Shown here: positions 1-8,913 of the stretch, one piece after another
How the letters are laid out: every line of letters starts with the position of its first letter
How positions within the stretch are numbered: the stretch's first letter is position 1
Virus record (IMG/VR): IMGVR_UViG_3300024265_000047
Location: 1 to 64,000 of that record
Reading direction: 5' to 3' (one strand)
DNA length: 64,000 nucleotides
Source of the DNA: a virus
Position numbers and translations under genes: made by a program
Notes under the pieces: model-generated
Databases searched by the model: none
What the model saw: only the letters and a program-made list of their open reading frames with translations
Told to the model about the DNA's origin: nothing

Positions 1-89
1 TTTTTCTTTTGTTTAGAAGTTTTTAATCTTTTTAATATTGGTTTTGCTATATGATCAGCAAAAGCCTCAACTGTTAAAATATATTTCAC
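1..89 (-). CDS. N-terminal fragment of a tagged, probably capsid-targeted protein (runs off the left edge)
   Basis: An open frame on the minus strand begins with GTG at 87-89 and continues through base 1. An in-frame TAG at 96-98 blocks extension upstream, so GTG is the likely start. The visible residues begin (V/M)KYILTVEAFADH, which fits the short N-terminal tag seen on many proteins of this genome (compare MKYLLEHNEY and MDYLLEYDEF). The rest visible is basic (KPILKRLKTSKQKK). It follows the 201-residue gene on the same strand by 1 base. Function is unknown; a head-internal role is inferred only from the tag. Confidence 0.5.
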   Translation of the reverse strand, partial: MKYILTVEAFADHIAKPILKRLKTSKQKK

Positions 90-90
90 A

Positions 91-696
91 TTAATCTATA
101 TCATTTATCTGTTCATCTAAGAACACTTTAAAATCTTTATCAACATTAACTTCAATATCTAAATTATACATTTCAAAAACATATCTTTTTGTATCAAAAT
201 CAAAATCTATTGCTTCATTTTTTTTCTTTTTCAAAACTGCTGCAGCTGTTGCTGCTGCACCTACTGCACCTGCAGCTATTGCAAGTTTTTTGTTTTTCTT
301 TACAACTTTAGCAGCACCTTTTGGAATATTTTTTATTTTTCTTTTAATCCATTTTCCCTTTATATCTTTCTTTCTTATATCAGCAATCTTTTTACCAGGT
401 TTTACTTTTTTATCTTTTGCAAAATTTGCAAGTTTTTTAGTATCTCTTGTAGCTTGAGTTGTAGCTTCTAACAATTCTTCATCATTCATTTCTTCAAGTT
501 TAGTAAGTTCGTCTTCACTTAATGATTCAAGATATGTATCAATAGCTTCTTCTTCAATTAAAATGTTTTCCATCCAATCAAACAAATAATCATTTTCACT
601 TTCAAAAGCTTTATTAAAAGCTGTTTCTAAAATTTCTTCTGTTATTTCAAAGTCCCTTACTTCATGGAACCTTTCAAAGTTTAATAAATTTTTCAT
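91..696 (-). CDS. Putative capsid-internal basic protein with N-terminal tag and Ala/Gly hydrophobic segment
   Basis: A 201-residue protein of unknown function. It opens with the tag-like MKNLLNFERF, followed by an acidic stretch (about residues 45-78, with SEDELTKLEEMNDEELLEA). A strongly basic region (about 85-137, many KK and RKK) comes next. Then a short Ala/Gly-rich hydrophobic segment (about 138-154) is flanked by runs of lysine. A KNE|A site follows that segment. The same architecture (tag, acidic part, Lys/Ala-rich part, Ala/Gly segment, KKKNE) occurs in the 349-residue protein at 34492-35541, so the two look like distant paralogues. The lysine-rich part suggests DNA contact inside the head; this is inference. 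Confidence 0.6.
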   Translation of the reverse strand: MKNLLNFERFHEVRDFEITEEILETAFNKAFESENDYLFDWMENILIEEEAIDTYLESLSEDELTKLEEMNDEELLEATTQATRDTKKLANFAKDKKVKPGKKIADIRKKDIKGKWIKRKIKNIPKGAAKVVKKNKKLAIAAGAVGAAATAAAVLKKKKNEAIDFDFDTKRYVFEMYNLDIEVNVDKDFKVFLDEQINDID

Positions 697-712
697 ATTA
701 TATTATTTTATT

Positions 713-1207
713 TTATTCTTTTTCTATTGCGCTAAAGATAACATTAAACTGTCTAAACTTTGCAATCAGATTAGATATTTCAGCATCTGTCTTTTTCTTT
801 AAATCACTATGTATTCTTTTTTTCTGTCCCTTCATTTCTTTGGAATCAATCTTTATTTTAAGATTTTTAAGATAAACAATCATAGTAGATAAATTATCAA
901 GTATAATGTCTCTAGGAAATTCAACCTCTTCAGAAACCGATTTCAAAAAATCCTTGTAACGAATCGCATATTTAATAGTTTCTCCTGCTGTAGTCTTTCT
1001 ATCAAAATAAATAAATCCTTTTTTCTTATCTATGTCCTTGATATTTTCGATAAGTTCACCAGGTTTGATATATATAGTTTCACCTGAAGACACATCCTCC
1101 ACTGCAACCTTTTTTGTTACAAGATAACTTTTTCCCATTATCGGTCTAGTTCCTCCAAAAAATTCATTTAATTCAAAATCTTCAAAAGATTCTAATAAAT
1201 TATTCAT
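713..1207 (-). CDS. Hypothetical tagged protein, possible capsid cargo
   Basis: A 164-residue protein of unknown function. It begins MNNLLESFEDFELNEFFGG: the tag-like LLxSFEDF is followed at once by LNE|F, which resembles a T4 gp21-type prohead protease site. The middle (about residues 25-85) is predicted beta-rich with a small SH3/KOW-like look (GETIYIKPGELIE, KGFIYFDR). The C-terminal third is helical and basic. Its start ATG abuts the stop of the 630-residue gene without a gap, so the two are probably translated together. No catalytic motif was seen. Confidence 0.55.
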   Translation of the reverse strand: MNNLLESFEDFELNEFFGGTRPIMGKSYLVTKKVAVEDVSSGETIYIKPGELIENIKDIDKKKGFIYFDRKTTAGETIKYAIRYKDFLKSVSEEVEFPRDIILDNLSTMIVYLKNLKIKIDSKEMKGQKKRIHSDLKKKTDAEISNLIAKFRQFNVIFSAIEKE

Positions 1208-3100
1208 TTAGACACTTATTTTTACATGTTTCTTAATTACTGAACCACTTGTTTCTTTTTTACCTTTTACAGCTATTACACCTACCTTTTCTTTATCACC
1301 TTTAGTTGTATAATCTTCTGCATAAACATATACCGTATCACCTTTTTTAAATGGTCCTTCGTTTTCTGATATAGTTGCAGGTATATAACCTCTATCTTCT
1401 AAGCTTTTAGCTTCAGTTAAAGTTCCACCTAATTCCTGATATATTTTTTGTAATTCAATTTCTTTATCTTTTAATTCAGTTTTAAGAAGTTCTACTCCTT
1501 CCTGAAGTTGTTCACTTTTACCGTATATTTTCAATGCTTTTTCTAATTTAATTTTATTTTCACTTATAAAATTAATTTCATCTACTATTACAGCTTTCTT
1601 TTCTTCAAGATCTAATCTTTTCTTGTTTTCTTCTTCTAATTTATCATATACTGATTTAGAAATATCAAAGTTGATATATTCAGTCATAAGTTCTTGAGCC
1701 TTTGTTGCACTTTCGACTTCAACAAATTCATTGACTTTCATTGAAGGATTTATTCTTTGTATATAAATTTTATCATCAATATTAAACAAATTAACTTTTA
1801 CATTTTCAGCAATTACTGATTTAACAGATGTTACAAAATCTATTTCTTTTATATTATCTAAAGAATTCATAAAATAAAACAATTCATCTAATTGACCCAT
1901 ATCATTCATTGAATAAAATGATTTAGCAATCAATTTATTTCTAAATGATTGAAAATCTTTTATATCAACTTCTTTCTCATTTAATTTAACTGTACCTTCA
2001 TTTGGATCAATTTCAAGAACATTGTTTCTACCATATGTTAAGAATTTATCATTATTTACTTTAAAGGTTTCAAATACTTTTTGTAATCTCATAAAGTTAG
2101 CATTTAAATCTCCCTTTTTAGCAATTGTTATTTCATTTTCATGAAGTTTAAAATATCCATTATCAAGATAAAAAATCAAACTTTTATCTTCGTTAATCTG
2201 TACTGGAGAATATACTCTGTTTACTACACCATCTTTGTTTGATGCAAGTTTATTAGTTGAACGATCAAAAGTAGAATAAGCTTCAAGTATTGTCTTAACA
2301 GAAGGTATCCATCTATGTTTATCCAAAACATTAACCAAAGTGTCTCTAATTGCTTCCTCATCCTTTTCTATTAAATACATGATGTCTTCTAGTGCATATT
2401 TATAGTAATTATTTCTAGTGTCACCTTCTAGTAACAAATAAGCTCTAGTTAATAAATACTTAAATTTGTTTTCATTTAAGAATTGATACATTTCTCCCAA
2501 AAATTCTGCTACTGGAACTAAATCATTAAAGTTTTTGACTTCTTCGATAGAAGTTACAATACTATTAAATACAGGATTACCCTTTATATGAGCTTCATGT
2601 ACTCTGTTAAGAAGTAAACTTCTCTTTGAAGGATCTTTTTCTTCGATTAAAGCAGTTAGACTTTCATCCAAAACAGTTACTCTTATTACAGATGATTCTA
2701 ATATTTCAAAAACTCTTTTTGCTGAGTAGTTGATTTTAGTAACTTCATCTTCTGCAATAGGCTTTATTTCTTCTTTTAGGCTAGTCAACCTTGCTTTTAA
2801 ATCTTCTAGGTTGTAATCTTTTTTTACCATTATATTTATTTTATTTTTATCATTTGCATCATAGTAATAAAGAGTTTCTTTCTTTGAAGCTCCTTCAAAA
2901 AAATTCTCTGTTGCATGTTTTGCTCTATCAAAAGGTACTCCCATACCCATTAAAATAGCATAAACTTGTCCTGCACTTCTTTTTCCGTTATCTAATTGTC
3001 TAGTCAAATCTTTTAGGTTATTAAAACCATAATCATTTCTAGATGGAATATATCCGTTAGAATAAACTCCTACAAACATTTCATTTAACTTAGGATTCAT
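1208..3100 (-). CDS. Large helical protein, candidate head-internal or scaffold-associated protein
   Basis: A 630-residue protein without a recognised family. It starts MNPKLNEMFVGVY, with a very early LNE|M site, and carries a second site near the C-terminus (GGTLTE|AKSLEDRGY, about residue 568). Residues about 490-560 form a charged coiled coil rich in Glu/Lys. The C-terminal 60 residues (FKKGDTVYVYAEDYTTKGD, then a KGKKE stretch) look like a small SH3/KOW-type beta barrel. Position beside other tagged proteins suggests a prohead or internal-protein role. A GATATATA promoter-like element lies 18 bases upstream of the ATG. No enzyme motif was found. Confidence 0.55.
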   Translation of the reverse strand: MNPKLNEMFVGVYSNGYIPSRNDYGFNNLKDLTRQLDNGKRSAGQVYAILMGMGVPFDRAKHATENFFEGASKKETLYYYDANDKNKINIMVKKDYNLEDLKARLTSLKEEIKPIAEDEVTKINYSAKRVFEILESSVIRVTVLDESLTALIEEKDPSKRSLLLNRVHEAHIKGNPVFNSIVTSIEEVKNFNDLVPVAEFLGEMYQFLNENKFKYLLTRAYLLLEGDTRNNYYKYALEDIMYLIEKDEEAIRDTLVNVLDKHRWIPSVKTILEAYSTFDRSTNKLASNKDGVVNRVYSPVQINEDKSLIFYLDNGYFKLHENEITIAKKGDLNANFMRLQKVFETFKVNNDKFLTYGRNNVLEIDPNEGTVKLNEKEVDIKDFQSFRNKLIAKSFYSMNDMGQLDELFYFMNSLDNIKEIDFVTSVKSVIAENVKVNLFNIDDKIYIQRINPSMKVNEFVEVESATKAQELMTEYINFDISKSVYDKLEEENKKRLDLEEKKAVIVDEINFISENKIKLEKALKIYGKSEQLQEGVELLKTELKDKEIELQKIYQELGGTLTEAKSLEDRGYIPATISENEGPFKKGDTVYVYAEDYTTKGDKEKVGVIAVKGKKETSGSVIKKHVKISV

Positions 3101-3118
3101 TATCCGTTTTATTTTTTT

Positions 3119-3126
3119 TATATATC
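3119..3126 (-). promoter_or_regulatory. Late-promoter-like GATATATA element
   Basis: The minus strand reads GATATATAAAAAAAATAAAA just before the 630-residue gene, with the core ending 18 bases from the ATG. The same core occurs a short distance upstream of many other genes here. Promoter function is inferred from recurrence and position. Confidence 0.4.
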
Positions 3127-3132
3127 ATTAAT

Positions 3133-3945
3133 CTAAATTTCAGTATCATCAACGTACTTAGGTCCCCTAGGTAAAAGACCATCTGTATCTGCTAAAGTAG
3201 CCTTATTACTTACATTCGCATATAGACCTCTTTCTGGTGCATTTTTTATATCATCTACACTCATTTCAAAACCTTCCATTATGTTACCTGCAAACATCTT
3301 AGTTGATTTATCGAATGATGGTATGAATGAAGAAAACTGTATAGAAAAGTTAATTTCGAATAACTTTTTATCAGTAAATCCAAATTCAATATTTCTTTCA
3401 CTATCTAAATTTTCAGGTATGGTCACATTACCTTCAACTCTATAACCACCCAAATCTATTGCAAGTCTTGTATTCTTATATAAATCAGTAATTATTGATT
3501 CAGTTATTTTTAACATTTCTAACATAGAATTACAAATAATTTTTGTATCAAAATTTAAAATAAGTGGTATTATTCTCGTTACATATGAATAGGGTTTCAA
3601 CGTTCCTGCTTCTTTTTCTAATATTTCTGTTCTAATGTACTTGTTAATCATAGATTGAGCATCTATTTCTACTGTTTGAAATGTTAATACTCCTCTCGGT
3701 ACTGGATCATAACTTCCTTTTGCTTTCAATCCCTTTGGATCAATCACATCATCGTGTAAAAATTTATCCATTAAATATCTTTCACTTCCAACCATTGACA
3801 TATAGAATGGAACATCCAATATATCAGAATCATCTTCTGTTGTTTGAGTATACGATAATTTATCTTGCATTTCAAACAATAATGCTGCCATCATACTTCT
3901 TATAACGGAATCATCTTTATTAAACTCTAAGTTATATTTAGACAT
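3133..3945 (-). CDS. Putative T4 gp15-like proximal tail sheath stabiliser / tail terminator
   Basis: A 270-residue protein, close in length to T4 gp15 (about 272). The order of features also matches gp15 as I recall it. An N-terminal helix (SVIRSMMAALLFEMQDKL) leads into a VPFYMSMVGSERYLMDKF segment. A beta segment (PRGVLTFQTVEIDAQ) follows, then a long central stretch (PYSYVTRIIPLILNFDTKI) resembling the gp15 IKMIYELSIFTRYED region. It ends in a hydrophobic beta segment (KKLFEINFSIQFSSFIPSF). In T4, gp15 caps the tail tube and last sheath ring. The assignment rests on pattern, length and virion context, not on an alignment. Other tail-completion proteins are possible. Confidence 0.45.
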   Translation of the reverse strand: MSKYNLEFNKDDSVIRSMMAALLFEMQDKLSYTQTTEDDSDILDVPFYMSMVGSERYLMDKFLHDDVIDPKGLKAKGSYDPVPRGVLTFQTVEIDAQSMINKYIRTEILEKEAGTLKPYSYVTRIIPLILNFDTKIICNSMLEMLKITESIITDLYKNTRLAIDLGGYRVEGNVTIPENLDSERNIEFGFTDKKLFEINFSIQFSSFIPSFDKSTKMFAGNIMEGFEMSVDDIKNAPERGLYANVSNKATLADTDGLLPRGPKYVDDTEI

Positions 3946-3956
3946 ATTTTAATTTT

Positions 3957-5594
3957 TTATGACGATAAATTAATTAAATAATTATAATCTATCTGATCTG
4001 TTGTACCAAGATTAAATCCTGCTTTACCGTTGTTCCAATACAATTTATCTCCTTCTTCAACATCATCGATACCCCTTATCGTAAGAGCAGTATCACCCTT
4101 AAAAAATGCAGCTTCTGTTAATTCATATCCATCCAAACTTACCCATAAATAATTTGTAGCAGATCCAAAATAAATTTTATTATCTATTTTAGCCACATTT
4201 TCTATAAAAGTATCCTTTGTATTATCACTTGATAAAGCATCCAAATTAACTGCATAACTTCCACCACTTGATGTTGTTGTTATACTGTATTCTTTTCCAT
4301 TATTTGTAGCAGGATCATATACCCACCATCCAGCAGATGTTCCTGCATATATAATATTATCTATCGTTGCTAAATTGTATATTCTATCGTGTTGTAAAGG
4401 ATCAACATTAACTGGATGTGAACCTCCATCTGTTGTAGTTGTATCTAAAAGAGTTCCTTCACCAGCACCTGTTGTTGCAAATTCATCATATAACCATAAT
4501 CCATAATCCCATAATCCACAAACTACAATATCTCTATCCTCATCATTAACGAACCATGCAACCTTTTCTATTGCATTTGCTGGTATTACATCTCCAATTA
4601 CTTCATAACTACCTCCACCACCTGTTGTAGTAGTATTCAAAAGTTTTCCAGTATCTGTTGCTATATCATACAACCAAACTTGTTTAGTTGGTGAACCACT
4701 AACAGCAATTTTTGTATTATCTGAATTAGGATATATGTTTTGTATTCTCCACATATTACTTGGAATAGGATCTCCATTTGCAGGTGTCAAAGTAGAATAT
4801 GAACCATCCATTAGATCAACAACTCTTATATATATCTCCCATCCGCCAACATATAATTTATCGTTATCAACATCAATCCATGCACATCTCCAAGCATTAG
4901 ATCCAGTTGTTGTACTGCCTGGAACAATCAAACCTATATTCGTTGCATAATCATATCTCCATACTGATGTTTGAGTACATACATAAAGATAATCATTATA
5001 ACTATCATACATCACATTTAATGTATTTTCATCAGGTAAAGGATCTCCATCTACTGCATTTATTCCAGTAGACGATGTTGTGGTATAACTATAATATTTT
5101 CCAGTATTTGTATAAACATTATATTCATACAAACCACCACTGTTATATGTTATAAATATTCTCTTATCGTTTCCATTTACATATTGAGTAGTTCCATATA
5201 TGGTACCTTCTCCACTATCTGGTAATGCATCTCCCTTTATTGCATAATCTCCAGTACCTTCTACACTAGAAACATCATCCAATTCTAAACCAGTTGCTCC
5301 AAAATATTCAATTCCTCCGATATTTATATCTATTCCATTGACTAAAACTTTCATGTGTGAACCTGATAAAGGTGCTTCTGTTACTGTAGTATCACAAGCC
5401 AAATCTCCAACATTAACAGTTGTTTCTGCTGTCATGTTTTTGTTTTCTATACTTGATGATGTATTTGAAGAACTTGATTCTAAGTAATCTACAGTTACTG
5501 CGGCTTTAGGATCTGAACCTGTTGGTGTTGTAAGATTCAATTTATTTTGTGTAACCGTACTATCTTTAATTTGTTTACCATCTAACTGACCCAT
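3957..5594 (-). CDS. Tail fibre / receptor-binding protein with a probable seven-bladed beta-propeller
   Basis: The first ATG is at 5592-5594, giving 545 residues; a longer reading would need TTG. The N-terminus (GQLDGKQIKDSTVTQNKLN) is of a type found on phage fibre or baseplate-attached proteins. The remainder contains seven related units of about 50-60 residues. Each has a strand pair ending in L/W-x-Y-D (for example GLYEYN, VWRYD, VWLYD, LWLYD, WWVYD), then NxGK, TTTT/TTTS, G-rich and GDxLPxN segments. This pattern is typical of a beta-propeller. It probably forms the adhesin tip or a baseplate-attached receptor-binding protein. A GATATATAAT element lies 16 bases upstream. Confidence 0.65.
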   Translation of the reverse strand: MGQLDGKQIKDSTVTQNKLNLTTPTGSDPKAAVTVDYLESSSSNTSSSIENKNMTAETTVNVGDLACDTTVTEAPLSGSHMKVLVNGIDINIGGIEYFGATGLELDDVSSVEGTGDYAIKGDALPDSGEGTIYGTTQYVNGNDKRIFITYNSGGLYEYNVYTNTGKYYSYTTTSSTGINAVDGDPLPDENTLNVMYDSYNDYLYVCTQTSVWRYDYATNIGLIVPGSTTTGSNAWRCAWIDVDNDKLYVGGWEIYIRVVDLMDGSYSTLTPANGDPIPSNMWRIQNIYPNSDNTKIAVSGSPTKQVWLYDIATDTGKLLNTTTTGGGGSYEVIGDVIPANAIEKVAWFVNDEDRDIVVCGLWDYGLWLYDEFATTGAGEGTLLDTTTTDGGSHPVNVDPLQHDRIYNLATIDNIIYAGTSAGWWVYDPATNNGKEYSITTTSSGGSYAVNLDALSSDNTKDTFIENVAKIDNKIYFGSATNYLWVSLDGYELTEAAFFKGDTALTIRGIDDVEEGDKLYWNNGKAGFNLGTTDQIDYNYLINLSS

Positions 5595-5610
5595 CAATAA
5601 AACTATTTTT

Positions 5611-5620
5611 ATTATATATC
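5611..5620 (-). promoter_or_regulatory. Late-promoter-like GATATATAAT element
   Basis: The minus strand reads GATATATAATAAAAATAG upstream of the propeller fibre gene, in the intergenic space after gene 46. It matches the element in front of other structural genes. Function is inferred. Confidence 0.4.
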
Positions 5621-5634
5621 AAGGTTTGATGAAT

Positions 5635-7305
5635 TTATTTTATTTCGCTTACTTCTAAATTACTAAATCCATGCTTCTTAAATATTTCTATTTTTTTATC
5701 AAATATTTCAGTAGGTAATACTGTGTGGTTTATTACGAATGTATTTAAATCAATATCCTTTATTGTTTCATTCAACACTCTTAATATTGAATATATTCCA
5801 TCTGCATCTATGCTTGAAAATATCTCATCTAAAAAAAGTATATTTAAACCTGGATATCTTATTTTCATCATCTTTATAAGAGCTATAATGATAATAAAAT
5901 CTAATTTCTTTTTCTCTCCTGTACTCAAAGTTTTAGCATTAATTTCTTCTCCTAAACTCGTGATATGTGGATCGAATTTGTTATCAAAAAATACTTTAAA
6001 ATGTAAATGAACTGTTCTTAAAAGATCTGCTATCATCTTATTCAATGTTGGTAATATCATTTTCATTGCAACATTTTTGATACCTTCTTCTCCCAATACC
6101 TCATCAACAATTTTTAAGAAATATAATTTATCTCCATATTCTAATTTATCTTTATATTTTTTCTGTTCTTTTTCTTTTGATTCTTGTACAAGTTTATCTA
6201 AATATTTAAATTGATCATTTTTTCCTTTATTAACTATTTCAATCAACTCATTTTTAAATGATAACATGTTAGCATCAAATGTTGATATCTTTGAAATTAC
6301 TTTATGTTGGTTATCTCTATTCTTTATAAAATCTTTCTTTTTAGTTAACAGGGTATTTTCTAATGTATCAAGTTCCTTTTGATTTATAGAATATTCATCT
6401 AAAAATAACTGTAATTTCTTTTTATGAAAATCTGAAGATAGATCAGATTCACATTCAGGACACTGTTTATTTTTATACAAACTAGTTTTCTTAACTATTT
6501 CATTCTGTCTATTCTGTAATTTATTATATCTACCTTTATGTTTTTCTATTATGTTTTCTGCATCTTTTACTTTTTTATCTATCTTTCCCTTTGCATCTTT
6601 CAGTAATTTTTTATTTTCATTTAACTTTAAAAGTTTTGTTTTTAATTCATTTATTTTCCTTTTATCTTTTTCTGTAGATGTTTTTTCAAGTTCATTAAGC
6701 TTTGCGTTTATAGATGTAATAGATTCGGTTATCATTCCAAGTTCTTTTTCATATATCGCAATATCTGATTCAATAGATTTCTTTTCCTGTTTAAGTGCTT
6801 CTCTCATTTCATTTATAATAGAAAAACCAAATATTTTATCTACAATCATTTTCTTATCAGAAGGACTCATAAATAAAAATGATTTAAAATCATTAACAGA
6901 AAGAATGATTATGTTCTTAAATACATGGAATGGAATATCATAAAATTCTTTTTCTAAATAATCTTGAACATTCAATTTACCTGCTTGATCATATTCAACA
7001 CCATTGATAAAAACTTTGAATATGTTTGGTCTCATTCCTCGTTCAATCTCTAAATGGGTATTTTTAACATTAAAATCTATCTTACCCCATAAACTTTTGT
7101 TTATTCTGTTTGGAAGATCTGTTAAATTTATACCATCAACTTTTCCATACAATAAAAATTTTATAACATTTGCTATGGTAGATTTACCTGATCCATTTGC
7201 TCCAAAAACTAAATACAAATCAGCTTCCTTTTTGGAAAAATTTACAGTCTGTGTTTTGTTTCCATAACTTGCAAAATTTTTAAATGATACTGTATTTATT
7301 TTCAT
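5635..7305 (-). CDS. 46: Recombination endonuclease subunit gp46 (SbcC/Rad50-like ATPase)
   Basis: A 556-residue SMC-type ATPase, the large subunit of the gp46/gp47 nuclease that resects DNA ends for recombination-dependent replication. Visible motifs are Walker A GANGSGKS (35-42), a long coiled coil interrupted by a zinc-hook CPEC (282-285), the ABC signature LSTGEKKKLDF (460-470) and Walker B LNILFLDE (487-494) followed by the D-loop SSID. Length and motif order match T4 gp46 (560 residues). The stop of gene 47 and the start of this gene are adjacent (7305/7306), so the subunits are co-translated. It acts in the cytoplasm on phage DNA ends. Confidence 0.95.
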   Translation of the reverse strand: MKINTVSFKNFASYGNKTQTVNFSKKEADLYLVFGANGSGKSTIANVIKFLLYGKVDGINLTDLPNRINKSLWGKIDFNVKNTHLEIERGMRPNIFKVFINGVEYDQAGKLNVQDYLEKEFYDIPFHVFKNIIILSVNDFKSFLFMSPSDKKMIVDKIFGFSIINEMREALKQEKKSIESDIAIYEKELGMITESITSINAKLNELEKTSTEKDKRKINELKTKLLKLNENKKLLKDAKGKIDKKVKDAENIIEKHKGRYNKLQNRQNEIVKKTSLYKNKQCPECESDLSSDFHKKKLQLFLDEYSINQKELDTLENTLLTKKKDFIKNRDNQHKVISKISTFDANMLSFKNELIEIVNKGKNDQFKYLDKLVQESKEKEQKKYKDKLEYGDKLYFLKIVDEVLGEEGIKNVAMKMILPTLNKMIADLLRTVHLHFKVFFDNKFDPHITSLGEEINAKTLSTGEKKKLDFIIIIALIKMMKIRYPGLNILFLDEIFSSIDADGIYSILRVLNETIKDIDLNTFVINHTVLPTEIFDKKIEIFKKHGFSNLEVSEIK

Positions 7306-8394
7306 CTATTTTGTTTTATTAATAACTTCCTCGTATAATTCCTTTATTTTAAATTCTATTTTATCTTTCATATTCTTTTCATATGAAGATTTATCTAGAT
7401 GTTTGTTTGCTATTTTAAGTATATTAAAATTACTATAATCATCGCTATCAATATCTTCTAAATTTCCTTCTTCAGTATCATCATAAATATACGGTTCAAC
7501 CAATATGGCATGGTTTTCTAACATATCCATAAGTTTACTAAAATTATACTTTATTGCATCTTGTCCAGCAACATACAAATCAACAAAATTGTTTTCTATT
7601 TTATTTCTTAATTCTGATATTGTCATTTCATAAAGGTATTTTAAATTCATCTTTATAAAATGTGGTGAATAATTGTTTGGAAAATAAGTTTCTTTAAATG
7701 ATTGTATATCTAATAGAAATATTCCTTTTTTGTTATACATATCAGCCCTTGTCATTTCAAACGGATTACCTATGTATCTTATATTTTTTTTCTTTTGTGC
7801 ATAATGAATATGACCAGAATAAACTTTGTTATAAAATTGATATGCACTTGCATTAACTCCATGTTGTTGAATAGATTTTTTGTTTAGTTTTATTCCCTGA
7901 ACTTCTGAATGACAAAATAAATAAGAAGCTCCTTTAAAACGTTCCAATGTATCAATTTCTGCTTCTGGACTTTTTTGCCATGGCATCATTAAAACAGATT
8001 TACCATTTATGTCTAACATTTCTGTATCCTTATATATCTTAACATTTTTAATATTCTTAAGACACTTGAGTGATGTTATTTCATTTGATTCTTTTCTATA
8101 TATGTCATGATTACCTGTTATAATATGTATCTGTTTAAATATTTCTGATAGATCTTCAAATAAATCTATAACAGTATTTTGAACGAGTATCTGTATACTT
8201 TGTCTGTTATCAAATATATCACCTATGACAAATAAAACATCACCTGGTTTGTATTCTTTTTTTACGAGTGGTATAAAGAATTCGTAAAAATAATTCTTTT
8301 GTAATTTTAACCATTCTAGTGAATTCGCCCTTACACCAAAGTGAATATCTGATATACACCAAACCCTTTTTATGTAATTAGTATCAAAATTCAT
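7306..8394 (-). CDS. 47: Recombination endonuclease subunit gp47 (SbcD/Mre11-like)
   Basis: A 362-residue metallophosphoesterase, the nuclease partner of gp46. The di-metal motifs are in order: SDIHFG (D16, H18), GDIFDNR (D59), TGNHDIY (N95, H96), FCHSE (H162) and SGHIHYA (H195, H197). Length agrees with T4 gp47 (339) plus a modest C-terminal extension that is acidic near residues 305-320. It lies directly upstream of gene 46 without a gap. In the T4 family gp46/47 also helps degrade host DNA. Confidence 0.95.
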   Translation of the reverse strand: MNFDTNYIKRVWCISDIHFGVRANSLEWLKLQKNYFYEFFIPLVKKEYKPGDVLFVIGDIFDNRQSIQILVQNTVIDLFEDLSEIFKQIHIITGNHDIYRKESNEITSLKCLKNIKNVKIYKDTEMLDINGKSVLMMPWQKSPEAEIDTLERFKGASYLFCHSEVQGIKLNKKSIQQHGVNASAYQFYNKVYSGHIHYAQKKKNIRYIGNPFEMTRADMYNKKGIFLLDIQSFKETYFPNNYSPHFIKMNLKYLYEMTISELRNKIENNFVDLYVAGQDAIKYNFSKLMDMLENHAILVEPYIYDDTEEGNLEDIDSDDYSNFNILKIANKHLDKSSYEKNMKDKIEFKIKELYEEVINKTK

Positions 8395-8419
8395 CTATAT
8401 CCTGGCGTTAATAATTGTT

Positions 8420-8863
8420 TTAAAAAAGTTTACGTATTTTTTTCTTTTCGAGAATGTTTGTGGTAACATCTAGTTCTTCTACTAGATCGTGTTTGAATTT
8501 GTTTGAAAGGGATGTATAAAATTTGGTGGGATAGATATCAAAATATTCGGAAAGCATCGACCATATTTCTATTTTTCTATAGCCGTTCGGTAAACCCGTT
8601 ATCACATAACTATATACCTGATTTATTTGAACCTTATTTAATTTAATGATATTGCCATTTTCATCTAACTGATTAAATCTTTCAAATTCAGAATCAACTA
8701 TCATTTTTTGGATTTCACCATACAAAATATTACTATGAATTTCGTCTTCAGGATCTCCGGTTTGATTATAAACAGAACTTATGTTAAAGGACATGTTGGA
8801 AACAAAGTCCATTTCTTTTTCCTCGTATTTATTATCAAAAATTTTATCTAATTTTTTTCGCAT
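8420..8863 (-). CDS. Hypothetical protein between genes 47 and 41
   Basis: A 147-residue protein I do not recognise. The N-terminus is basic (MRKKLDKIFDNKYEEKEMDF). The second half is helical and contains a possible helix-turn-helix (PNGYRKIEIWSMLSEYFDI, then KFYTSLSNKFKHDLVEEL). In T4 the late sigma-like gene 55 lies close to gene 47, so a transcription role is conceivable. No sigma motif can be pointed to, and this is weak positional inference only. A TATAATACTTTAA stretch about 15 bases upstream could be its promoter. Confidence 0.5.
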   Translation of the reverse strand: MRKKLDKIFDNKYEEKEMDFVSNMSFNISSVYNQTGDPEDEIHSNILYGEIQKMIVDSEFERFNQLDENGNIIKLNKVQINQVYSYVITGLPNGYRKIEIWSMLSEYFDIYPTKFYTSLSNKFKHDLVEELDVTTNILEKKKIRKLF

Positions 8864-8913
8864 TTAAACTCTTATTTAAAGTATTATATTCAAAAACTTT
8901 AATTTGTTTATTT

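Noticed and set aside
6551-6943. Plus-strand open frame of 130 residues inside gene 46
   Set aside because: Phe/Ser/Leu-rich frame antisense to a Lys/Glu-rich coiled coil; this composition is what antisense of AAA/GAA codons gives.
8420-8863. Late sigma factor gp55 by position next to gene 47
   Set aside because: Only synteny with T4 supports this. No sigma-2-like motif is visible, so it is left as a hypothetical protein.
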